Source: Castellaniella hirudinis (lineage in GTDB: Bacteria > Pseudomonadota > Gammaproteobacteria > Burkholderiales > Burkholderiaceae_B). Taken from it: DNA of 64,000 nucleotides. Of the stretch, positions 37,202-44,680 are shown piece after piece. The position numbers and the translations under genes are program-made. Where the stretch lies: positions 372,001 through 436,000 of the forward strand of contig NZ_JBHSDY010000010.1 in assembly GCF_042651965.1 (NCBI RefSeq), read 5' to 3'. The notes under the pieces are model-generated. The model searched no databases and was not told the DNA's origin. It was given only the letters and a program-made list of their open reading frames with translations. How positions within the stretch are numbered: the stretch's first letter is position 1; each line of letters begins with the position of its first letter.

Positions 37202-37206
37202 TCGGC

Positions 37207-37767
37207 TCAAGGGCTTGTCGCTGCAGGCCACGCTGCGATCGTCCAGAACGGCGGCAGGAAATATTCCGCCACCAGCAGGGGCTGGCTCAGTCGCGTGAAT
37301 ACCGAGTGCCGGGCCAGAATCGTCTCGTCCTGGGCGGCGCCGACCCAGGTGCCGTCCGCGCGGCGCGCCTTCAGTCGGCCGAAACGAAAGCCGCTGCGCG
37401 CAATGCGCGGGTCCCGGTACAGGATGTCGGCCAGGGGGCGTTGGCCCAGGCCCCGCATGGCCTTCCAGACGCCCAGGCTGGCGCGCAGGGGGGTGAAGCT
37501 GCAGGCCTGGACGGCGGCCACGTCATCGACCGTCATCAGGATTTCACGCCACCAGACGGGGGCGCCGGCGTCGAGCCCGGCTTCGGCGGCCCAGCCTGGC
37601 GTCAGGGCCTCGACGGCTTCGCGGCGCACCGTCAGCCGGACCTCTCCCAGACGTCGTAGCCCGGCGGTCAACGCGCCGGGCCGGTGCAGCCAGGACTGTT
37701 GTACGCGGTCCAGCGCGGGGGCGGTCAGGCTGCGCCAGGGGCGGGGCAGGGCGGTGTCCGGAGTCAT
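37207..37767 (-). CDS. ubiC: Chorismate pyruvate-lyase UbiC
   Basis: UbiC makes 4-hydroxybenzoate and pyruvate from chorismate, the first committed step of ubiquinone synthesis. The 186-residue protein shows PGALTAGLRRLGEVRLTVRRE near residue 30, VWWREILMTVDDVAAVQACSF near 70, LGQRPLADILYRDPRIARSGF near 105, and a late VFTRLSQPLLVAEYFLPPFW with the conserved Glu. The Arg residues that bind chorismate appear to be present. The ATG at 37767 fits. No ubiA follows. The gene is convergent with the autotransporter, with a five-base gap. Confidence 0.87.
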   Translation of the reverse strand: MTPDTALPRPWRSLTAPALDRVQQSWLHRPGALTAGLRRLGEVRLTVRREAVEALTPGWAAEAGLDAGAPVWWREILMTVDDVAAVQACSFTPLRASLGVWKAMRGLGQRPLADILYRDPRIARSGFRFGRLKARRADGTWVGAAQDETILARHSVFTRLSQPLLVAEYFLPPFWTIAAWPAATSP

Positions 37768-37866
37768 TGAAAGCAGCAGGCCGAAGGGGCTTTTTCAAGG
37801 GGCCTCACGATAGCATGCCCCATTTGGCCTGGACGGCACGGACAGTGCGATAAAATGCGCAGCATC

Positions 37867-38601
37867 ATGGAACCGGTCCGAATCTCAAAACTCATGGCCC
37901 AGCGCGGCCTGTGCTCGCGGCGCGAAGCCGACGCCTATATCGAACGCGGCTGGGTGCGCGTGGACGGCAAGATCGTGAACGAGCTGGGCAGCAAGGCGCT
38001 GCCCAACGCCCGCATCACGCTTGAACGCCAGGCCGCCCGCCGCCAGACCGACAAGGTCACCATCATTCTGAACAAGCCGGTCGGCTATGTGTCGCATCAG
38101 TCCGACCAGGGCTACCGCCTGGCCGTGTCCCTGATCCAGGCGCGCACCCAGCACCGGACGGCCCACGGCGGCGGTCCCGCCTTCGATCCGGCGCACCTGC
38201 GCGGGCTGGCGCCCGCCGGACGGCTGGACATCGACTCTCAGGGCCTGCTGGTACTGACCCAGGACGGACGCGTCGCCCGCCAACTGATCGGCGACGATTC
38301 CTCGATCGAAAAGGAATACCTGGTGCGCGTCGAAGGCCGCCTGTCGGCCGGCGGCCTGGCCTTGCTGAACCACGGCTTGACGCTGGACGGCCAGGCCCTG
38401 CGGCCGGCCCAGGTGCAGTGGCAGAACGAAGACCAGTTGCACTTCATCCTGCGCGAAGGCCGCAAGCGCCAGATCCGCCGCATGTGCGAACAGGTCGGGC
38501 TGAAGGTCGTGGGCCTGAAGCGCGTGCGCATGGGGCGCATCGTACTGGGCGACCTGCCCATGGGCCAGTGGCGCTACTTGCGGGACGGCGAACGCTTCTG
38601 A
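37867..38601 (+). CDS. rluF: RsuA/RluF-family rRNA pseudouridine synthase
   Basis: This 244-residue protein has an S4 RNA-binding domain at the N-terminus (VRISKLMAQRGLCSRREADAY) followed by a pseudouridine-synthase core: ILNKPVGYVSHQSD near residue 73, the catalytic-Asp motif APAGRLDIDSQGLLVLTQDG near 118, and EGRKRQIRRMCEQVGLKVVGL near 197. The wording VSHQSD and the extended middle loop resemble RluF (U2604 of 23S rRNA). RluB/RluE-like alternatives remain possible. I chose the ATG at 37867. The ATG at 37855 sits inside a likely -10 box (TAAAAT). The end overlaps the convergent rlmJ gene by 28 bases. Confidence 0.85.
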   Translation: MEPVRISKLMAQRGLCSRREADAYIERGWVRVDGKIVNELGSKALPNARITLERQAARRQTDKVTIILNKPVGYVSHQSDQGYRLAVSLIQARTQHRTAHGGGPAFDPAHLRGLAPAGRLDIDSQGLLVLTQDGRVARQLIGDDSSIEKEYLVRVEGRLSAGGLALLNHGLTLDGQALRPAQVQWQNEDQLHFILREGRKRQIRRMCEQVGLKVVGLKRVRMGRIVLGDLPMGQWRYLRDGERF

Positions 38602-39557
38602 GCCGGGGCGCGCCCGGCGCGCGGCGCGGTTCGGCCATCAGCCGGCCGTCGTGACTGGGGCGCGGCTTTGACAGGCGACGCGGCAGAGGCGCCGGCCGAT
38701 ACGGCAGACTGCGCGCTGCTCGTCAGCGTATGCCGGGCATGCTCGTCCTGAGCCAATGTTTTGGTCAGCCAGGGCAGGGCGGCGCGCAATTCCTCGTGCA
38801 GCGTCCAGGGCGGATTGACGATGAACATGCCGCTGCCGTGCAGGCCCAGTCCGTCGGCGGACGGTTTGCGCACCGTCAGGGTGGCGTGCACCCACTCTAC
38901 CGGCAGCCGTTCGAACGCACGGGCCATTTCATGCGCCTGGACGCGTTGCACCAGGGGGTACCAGACCGCGAAACAGCCGGACGCGAAGCGCTCCAGGCCG
39001 TCGCGCACCGCCTGCAAGGTGTGGCGGTAGTCCTGTTTGTCCTCGTAGGCCGGGTCGATCAGGACCAGGCCGCGCCGGGTCGGCGGCGGCAGCAGCCGCT
39101 TCATGCCGGTGAAACCGTCCTCGCGGGCGATGGCGACCTGGCGGCGTGAGGTGCCCAGGTGCCGCAGGGTGGTCTCCAGCACCTCGATTTCGGTGGGGTG
39201 CAGTTCGAACAGGCGCAGCTTGTCCTGTGCGCGCAGGGCGTGCAGGGTCAGCGCGGGCGACCCGGGGTAGCGGTTGGCGACGCCGTCGGGGTTGAAGTCC
39301 TGGATCGCGCGCAGGTAGCGTGTGATCAGTTCGGGCGGCTGGGGCGCGCCCAGCAGCCGGTCCAGTCCGTCGATGACCTCGCCGCTCTGGCCGGCCCATT
39401 CACCGTCCAGGGCGTACATTCCCGCGCCGGCATGGGTGTCGATCACCCAGTAGGGCGCGTCCTTGTGGTTGAAGTAGTCCAGGATCTGGACCAGGATGGC
39501 GTGCTTCAGGACGTCGGCGTGGTTGCCGGCGTGAAAGGCGTGGCGGTAGCTGAACAT
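38574..39557 (-). CDS. rlmJ: 23S rRNA (adenine-2030-N6)-methyltransferase RlmJ
   Basis: RlmJ methylates A2030 of 23S rRNA. The 327-residue protein begins MFSYRHAFHAGNHADVLKHA, the family hallmark, with YWVIDTHAGAGMYAL near 36 (SAM site) and the catalytic LVLIDPAYEDKQDYRHT near 163. The motif GMFIVNPPWTLHEELRAALP follows near 245. The core ends near residue 280. The last 45 or so residues are a low-complexity Ala/Ser/Pro/Arg tail ending in RSPSRK, longer than in E. coli. Its 3' end overlaps the convergent pseudouridine-synthase gene by 28 bases, so part of the tail is read from a shared segment. Confidence 0.93.
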   Translation of the reverse strand: MFSYRHAFHAGNHADVLKHAILVQILDYFNHKDAPYWVIDTHAGAGMYALDGEWAGQSGEVIDGLDRLLGAPQPPELITRYLRAIQDFNPDGVANRYPGSPALTLHALRAQDKLRLFELHPTEIEVLETTLRHLGTSRRQVAIAREDGFTGMKRLLPPPTRRGLVLIDPAYEDKQDYRHTLQAVRDGLERFASGCFAVWYPLVQRVQAHEMARAFERLPVEWVHATLTVRKPSADGLGLHGSGMFIVNPPWTLHEELRAALPWLTKTLAQDEHARHTLTSSAQSAVSAGASAASPVKAAPQSRRPADGRTAPRAGRAPAQKRSPSRK

Positions 39558-39572
39558 GGGCGGTCTATCGTT

Positions 39573-40340
39573 CTATCGGGCCAGGCCGGGCGCATCCGCC
39601 CGCACCTGATGCAGTTCATCGGTAAAGACCGCGTGGCAGCCCCAGGACAGTAATTCGCGGGCGCGATCGGGCGTGTTGACCGTCCAGACGGCCAGGGTGG
39701 CGCCCTGATCCAGGATGTCGCGCACCGTGGCTTCGTCGGCGTGCAGCGTGTCGATGTTCAGGCCGATGCAGCCCAGGCCTTGCTGGCGGGCGCGCCAGTC
39801 GGCCGGGACCGGGCCTTCGATCAGCAGGGCGCGGGGCAATTCGGGCACGGCCGTGCGGGCAGCCTCCAGGGCGCTCTCGGAAAACGAGGACAGCAGCGGC
39901 GGCAGGCCGGCGCCTGACCACAGGTACGCGACGGCGCGGGCGACGGCGACGCCGGTTTCGGTCTCGTGCCCCGTGGTCGGCTTGATTTCGACGTTGCTGT
40001 GGATGCCGTGGGCGCGGGTGTAACGGGCCACGGACAGCAGGGACGGGGCGGGCTCCCCGGCGAAATCCGGCCCGTGCCAACTGCCGAAATCCAGGCCGCC
40101 CAGGGCGCGCCAGTCCAGTGCACTGGCCAGGCCGTGGCCGTCCGAGGTCCGGTCCACGGTATCGTCATGCAGCAGAAAGGGCATGCCGTCGCTGCTGAGC
40201 TTGGCGTCGAATTCCACCATTCCGAATCCGGCGGCGGCGCCCGTGCGCATGGCCGCCAGCGTGTTCTCGGGCGCGAAGCGGCCGCCGCCGCGATGGGCGA
40301 TGAAGGCCGGCCAGGGCCAGGCGGAATGGGGTGTGGGCAT
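39573..40340 (-). CDS. ugpQ: Glycerophosphodiester phosphodiesterase
   Basis: The enzyme hydrolyses glycerophosphodiesters to glycerol-3-phosphate and an alcohol. The 255-residue length and the absence of a signal peptide suit the cytoplasmic UgpQ type. Active-site motifs are FIAHRGGGRFAPENTLAA near residue 14, GMVEFDAKLSSDGMPFLLHD near 38, and DRTSDGHG. Later EIKPTTGHE near 112 and TVNTPDRARELLSWG near 225 fit the GDPD fold. The ATG at 40340 is used. Upstream in-frame codons run through a repeat hairpin and are unlikely. Stop TAG is 16 bases from rlmJ. Confidence 0.92.
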   Translation of the reverse strand: MPTPHSAWPWPAFIAHRGGGRFAPENTLAAMRTGAAAGFGMVEFDAKLSSDGMPFLLHDDTVDRTSDGHGLASALDWRALGGLDFGSWHGPDFAGEPAPSLLSVARYTRAHGIHSNVEIKPTTGHETETGVAVARAVAYLWSGAGLPPLLSSFSESALEAARTAVPELPRALLIEGPVPADWRARQQGLGCIGLNIDTLHADEATVRDILDQGATLAVWTVNTPDRARELLSWGCHAVFTDELHQVRADAPGLAR

Positions 40341-40410
40341 GAGCGGGGCGCCGAAGGAGGACAGTCCGCATTTTAGCCAGCCTTTGAGCGGCCGGGGCGC
40401 TCCGCGTCCG

Positions 40411-40435
40411 GGGAACCTCTGATTCAGAGGCTCCC
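40411..40435. repeat. Back-to-back pair of MITE-like repeat ends
   Basis: GGGAACCTCTGA and TCAGAGGCTCCC pair at 11 of 12 bases around a single base. The motif is the same as the ends of the 23523-23687 element. It lies between divergent ugpQ and ppiD, where a terminator is not expected, so a collapsed or excised copy is more likely. Confidence 0.55.
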
Positions 40436-40524
40436 TAGGCGGGTGGGTGTTCCACGGTGGTAAACTGCGGAACATTTCGTGCGCGCGGCCCTGGGGCCGT
40501 CAGACTCCAGCAGGTGAGCCGTTC

Positions 40525-42486
40525 ATGTTCGATTTCATCCGTACGCATCAACGCCTGATGCAGTTTCTTCTCCTGGTCCTCGTGGTTCCGTCCTTCGTGT
40601 TCCTCGGGGTCAGCGGCTATTCCTTCGTCACGGCCGATCCGGCCCTGGTCGAAATCGGCCGGGCCGCGGTGACCCGCGAGGAATTCGTCCAGGCCCAGCG
40701 CAACCAGTTGCAGCAGATGCAGGAAAGCAGCCAGGGCCGTTTTGATCCCGCGCTGCTGGACAATCCCCAGGCGCGCCAGGCGCTGCTGGACCAGCTCGTC
40801 GACCGCAGGCTGCAGATTGCCGTGGCGACGAAGGATCATTTCAGCGTGTCTGACGGCGCTTTGCGCCGTGCCATCGCCGCCATGCCGCAACTGCAGGTCG
40901 ATGGGCAGTTCTCCCCTGATCGCTATAACGAGGTGCTGACGTCTTACGGCCTGACGCCGCGCGACTTCGAAGCCGGCCAGCGCTCCGAATTGGCGCTGGA
41001 CCGCGTGCTGGGTCCGGTGCGCGACACGGCCGGCCTGCCGGCCCCGGTGCTCGACAGCCTCAAGCGCGCCCTGACCGAAGAACGCACCATCCGTCTGCGG
41101 GTCTTCAAGGCCGAGGACCACGCCAAGGAAGTCCAGGTGTCCGATCAGGACATCCAGGCCTGGTACGACGGCCATCAGGATGCGCTGCGCCTGCCCGAGC
41201 AGGTGTCCGCCGACTATCTGGTGCTGGACGAGGCCGCCGCCCTGGCCAGCGTGCCGACGATCGAAGAAGCCCAGCTCAAAGACTATTACGAACAGAACAA
41301 GACGCGCTATGTGGTGCCGGCGCGCGTCAGCGTCAGCCACATCCTGATCAAGCTGCCGTCCGGCGCTTCCGACGACGTGGCCAAGACCGCGCTGAGCAAG
41401 GCCGAAGGCATCGTCACCCGCGCCCGCGCGGAACCGACCGAATTCGCCGAACTGGCCCGCAAGGAGTCCCAGGATGCCGGCACGGCGCGCGACGGTGGCC
41501 GCCTGGGCTGGATCCAGCGCGGCACGCTGCCGCTGCCCATGGAACAGGCCGTGTTCGCGCTCAAGCAGGGCGAAATCTCCGATCCCGTGAAGGGGCCGGA
41601 CGGCTACCACATTTTCATGGCCGATCAGGTTCAGCCCGAGCAGGGCGAGTCTTTCGAGCAGGCCCGCGCCAAGGTCGAGGACGAAGTGCGCCGCCAATTG
41701 GCCGCCGACCGCTTTGCCGACATGGCGACCAAGCTGACCAGCCTGGTCTATGACAATCCGTCCAGCCTGGACCCCGCCGCCAAGGATCTCGGTCTGCAAG
41801 TCCGGCATGCCGGCGGGATCGCGCGCGATCGCCTGCTGAGCGCCGACGAAGCGGGTGCGAACGCCGCCTCGGCCTCCGACGATTCCGCCATCCTGGGCGA
41901 CGTGCGTGTGCGCCAGGCCCTGTTCAGCTCCCAGGTTCTGACCGACAAGCAGAATTCCGGCGTGATCGAGATCTCGCCCGATACCATGGCCGTGGTGCGC
42001 GTCGGGGAAGTGACTCCGGCCCACGTGCCGCCGCTGGATCAGGTCCGCAAGCAGATCCACGCCCAACTGACGAATGAACGCGCTCTGACCGCCGCCGTGG
42101 CCGAAGGCGAAAAAGCGCTGGCCGGATTGCGGGCCCAGCCCGCGGACGAAGGCTTCGACGAACCGGTCACCATCAGCCGCCTGGACACCGCCGGCCTGTC
42201 CAAGGACGTGCTGGACACTGCGTTCTCGGTCGAGGCGGACGAGGCCTTGCCGGCTTTCGGCGGCGTGGCGCTGGCGCGCGCCTATGCGATCGTCCAGGTC
42301 GACAAGGTCCAGCCCGGCACGACGGACACCCCCGCGCTCGCCGGCCTGGGCCAGCAGATGGCCCGTCTCTGGGGGAGCGTGGAGCAGCAGGCCGTACTGA
42401 CCGAACTGCGCCAGCAACTGGGCGTCAAGGTCACGGACGCCGGCCGCAAGCTGATCGAGCAGGGTGACAGCGGCGGATCGAATTGA
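40525..42486 (+). CDS. ppiD: Periplasmic chaperone/peptidyl-prolyl isomerase PpiD
   Basis: PpiD is an inner-membrane-anchored parvulin-like chaperone facing the periplasm that helps fold exported proteins near the Sec translocon. The 653-residue protein has a membrane anchor at about 12-34 (LMQFLLLVLVVPSFVFLGVS) and a SurA_N-like chaperone domain (AQRNQLQQMQ onward). The parvulin domain at about 268-370 has VSVSHILIKLPSG, FAELARKESQDAGTARDGG and LGWIQRGTLPLPMEQAVF. A C-terminal chaperone region follows. The ATG at 40525 has AGGTGA upstream. A strong intrinsic terminator follows the stop, so it ends its transcript. Confidence 0.92.
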   Translation: MFDFIRTHQRLMQFLLLVLVVPSFVFLGVSGYSFVTADPALVEIGRAAVTREEFVQAQRNQLQQMQESSQGRFDPALLDNPQARQALLDQLVDRRLQIAVATKDHFSVSDGALRRAIAAMPQLQVDGQFSPDRYNEVLTSYGLTPRDFEAGQRSELALDRVLGPVRDTAGLPAPVLDSLKRALTEERTIRLRVFKAEDHAKEVQVSDQDIQAWYDGHQDALRLPEQVSADYLVLDEAAALASVPTIEEAQLKDYYEQNKTRYVVPARVSVSHILIKLPSGASDDVAKTALSKAEGIVTRARAEPTEFAELARKESQDAGTARDGGRLGWIQRGTLPLPMEQAVFALKQGEISDPVKGPDGYHIFMADQVQPEQGESFEQARAKVEDEVRRQLAADRFADMATKLTSLVYDNPSSLDPAAKDLGLQVRHAGGIARDRLLSADEAGANAASASDDSAILGDVRVRQALFSSQVLTDKQNSGVIEISPDTMAVVRVGEVTPAHVPPLDQVRKQIHAQLTNERALTAAVAEGEKALAGLRAQPADEGFDEPVTISRLDTAGLSKDVLDTAFSVEADEALPAFGGVALARAYAIVQVDKVQPGTTDTPALAGLGQQMARLWGSVEQQAVLTELRQQLGVKVTDAGRKLIEQGDSGGSN

Positions 42487-42520
42487 TCGCTGATTCGATT
42501 TCGTAGCACGCAGTACCTTC

Positions 42521-42550
42521 AAGGCCCCGGTGATCCGGGGCCTTTGTTTT
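42521..42550 (+). terminator. Intrinsic terminator of ppiD
   Basis: A GC-rich stem AGGCCCCGG/CCGGGGCCT with loop TGAT is followed by TTGTTTT, 35 bases after the ppiD stop. This fits a Rho-independent terminator on the plus strand. Confidence 0.85.
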
Positions 42551-42740
42551 GCGTGCCCGCTTTCGCTAAGGCAAAACGGCAATTACGGTAGATAAATCGA
42601 CATATTTGTGGATGGGCGTATATGTGGAAATGTGTAGAATTGACGCGATGCGATAAGCCATTCAGATATTTGTAAGGCTCGCTGGCACAAGTGCGCACGG
42701 TATGGCGGCACGTCAACAAAATAATCCGAGGGGATGTTGG

Positions 42741-44675
42741 ATGCGGTGGGGTCGGTTGAGCTTGCGTGCGCGCATGCTGATGGCTGTGGTCAGCATGATT
42801 GCTTTAGGGTTCATCGTCACAGTGCTGGTGATGGTGCGTCAGGCATCCTCCATGCAGACAGAGGCCGCCTACGCGTATGTCGAGGCCTTGGCCCGACAGG
42901 AAGCCGGCGTCGTCGAACAGGATATCGAACGAGCGATGGCCGCCGTTCGTACCATGGCCCAGACCTGGCAGGGCTTGCGCGCCAGCGGGCCGGGGGATCG
43001 GGAGGCTTCCCTCAACATGCTGCGTGAAGTCCTGGCAGGCAATCCGACCTTTCTCGGCGTTTGGCAAGGCTGGGAACCCGATGCATTCGACGCGCAGGAT
43101 CGCGACTATGCGAACAAGCCCGGGCATGATGCCACGGGCCGTTTCATTCCCTACTGGTATTGGGAGGGGGGCAAGCCCACGTACGCGCCCATCGTCGATT
43201 ACGACCAGCCGGGGAAGGGGGACTATTATCTGCTGGCGCGTGACACGGGCCGTCCCGTCCTGCTGGAGCCGTTCGCCTACCCGGTCGGAGGGCGCGAAGA
43301 AATGATGACCAGCATCGCCATCCCCATCCAGCTCCAGGGAAAAACCCTGGGCGTGGCGGGTGCGGACCTCGGCTTGCAGCGTTTCCAGGAGCGCGTGGCG
43401 GCCATCCGCCCCTACGAGACTGGCTATGCCGGCCTGATTTCCCAGGGCAATCGCCTGCTGGCCCATCCGACCCAGGACATGGTCGGTACGCTGATCGAGG
43501 CCGGCTCCGAGATCGGGCAGGCCATCAAAAAAGGCGGCGTGCAGGAGTACATCCAATATAACGAGACGCTGGGCACGGATGCCTATACCGTGGTGGTGCC
43601 GGTGGCCATCGCAGGCCTGGACCAGGTCTGGTCGTTCTATGTCAGCGTGCCGCTGGACCGCGTGCTGGCGCAGGTGGCCGACATGCGCAACGTGTCCCTG
43701 GCCTTGGGGCTGGCCAGCATCCTCATTGTCTCGCTGGTGCTGGCCTGGTTCCTCAATCGTCTGGTGATCCGCCCGCTGGGCGGCGAACCGGCCGATGCGG
43801 CGGGTGCGGCCACGCGCATCGCCCAGGGCGATCTGAGCACATCCATCCAGGTGGATGAGCGGAACCAGGGCAGCATGCTGTATGCCATGCGAACCATGCA
43901 GTCCCAGTTGGGCGGCTTGATCTCGGGCATTCGGGAAAACAGCGAATCCGTGTCCACGGCGGCCACTCAGATCGCTCAGGGCAACACCGATCTGTCGCAG
44001 CGCACCGAAGAGCAGGCTGCCGCATTGCAGGAGACGGCGGCCAGCCTCGAAGAACTGGCCGCCACCGTGCGCCAGAACGCGGACAACGCCAATCGCGCCA
44101 ATGGCCTGGCCGACAACGCCGCCCGCATGGTCGGCGAGGGCAATGCCGCCGTCAGCGAGATCGTCGTGTCCATGCACGCCATGGCCGACAGCGCTCAGCG
44201 CATGAAGGACATCATCGCCACGATCGAAGGCATTGCTTTCCAGACCAATATCCTGGCCCTCAACGCCGCCGTCGAAGCGGCGCGGGCGGGTGAAGAAGGC
44301 CGCGGCTTTGCCGTCGTCGCGGGCGAAGTCCGCACCCTGGCGCAGCGCAGCACCACGGCCGCTCAGGAGATCAAGGGCCTGATCGAAAGCTCCGTCACCC
44401 AGGCGGAAGACAGCGCTCGACAGGTCGATCACGCCAACCAGGTCATCGGGCGTGTCGTCTCGGCCATCCGCGAGGTGACTGAATTGATGCGGGAAATCGC
44501 CTCGGCATCGGGTCAGCAGAGCGATGGCCTGTCGCAGATCAACGTGGCCGTCTCGCAGATGGACTCGGTGACCCAGCAGAACGCCGCGCTGGTCGAAGAA
44601 GCCAGCGCAGCGGCGGCTTCCTTGCAGGATCAGGCGAACCGGCTGGTGTCGGCGGTGTCGGTGTTCAAGGTGTAG
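42741..44675 (+). CDS. Methyl-accepting chemotaxis protein with a dCache-like sensor
   Basis: This chemoreceptor of 644 residues has a membrane segment at about 10-32, a periplasmic sensor (about 35-310) with dCache/PDC features (YYLLARDTGRPVLLEPFAYP, MTSIAIPIQLQGKTLGVAGAD), and a second membrane segment near 315-340. A HAMP domain and the cytoplasmic signalling tip IEGIAFQTNILALNAAVEAARAGEEGRGFAVVA follow. It lacks the NWxxF tail that binds CheR/CheB. The ligand is unknown. The ATG at 42741 is preferred because GAGGGG lies seven bases upstream. An in-frame ATG at 42702 has no such site. No che or flagellar genes are nearby, so it is an orphan receptor. Confidence 0.9.
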   Translation: MRWGRLSLRARMLMAVVSMIALGFIVTVLVMVRQASSMQTEAAYAYVEALARQEAGVVEQDIERAMAAVRTMAQTWQGLRASGPGDREASLNMLREVLAGNPTFLGVWQGWEPDAFDAQDRDYANKPGHDATGRFIPYWYWEGGKPTYAPIVDYDQPGKGDYYLLARDTGRPVLLEPFAYPVGGREEMMTSIAIPIQLQGKTLGVAGADLGLQRFQERVAAIRPYETGYAGLISQGNRLLAHPTQDMVGTLIEAGSEIGQAIKKGGVQEYIQYNETLGTDAYTVVVPVAIAGLDQVWSFYVSVPLDRVLAQVADMRNVSLALGLASILIVSLVLAWFLNRLVIRPLGGEPADAAGAATRIAQGDLSTSIQVDERNQGSMLYAMRTMQSQLGGLISGIRENSESVSTAATQIAQGNTDLSQRTEEQAAALQETAASLEELAATVRQNADNANRANGLADNAARMVGEGNAAVSEIVVSMHAMADSAQRMKDIIATIEGIAFQTNILALNAAVEAARAGEEGRGFAVVAGEVRTLAQRSTTAAQEIKGLIESSVTQAEDSARQVDHANQVIGRVVSAIREVTELMREIASASGQQSDGLSQINVAVSQMDSVTQQNAALVEEASAAAASLQDQANRLVSAVSVFKV

Positions 44676-44680
44676 GGGTT

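Noticed and set aside
42555..42700. Sigma-28 promoter for the chemoreceptor
   Set aside because: Partial matches exist (GTAGATAA, TGCGATAA), but neither has a good -35 at the right spacing.
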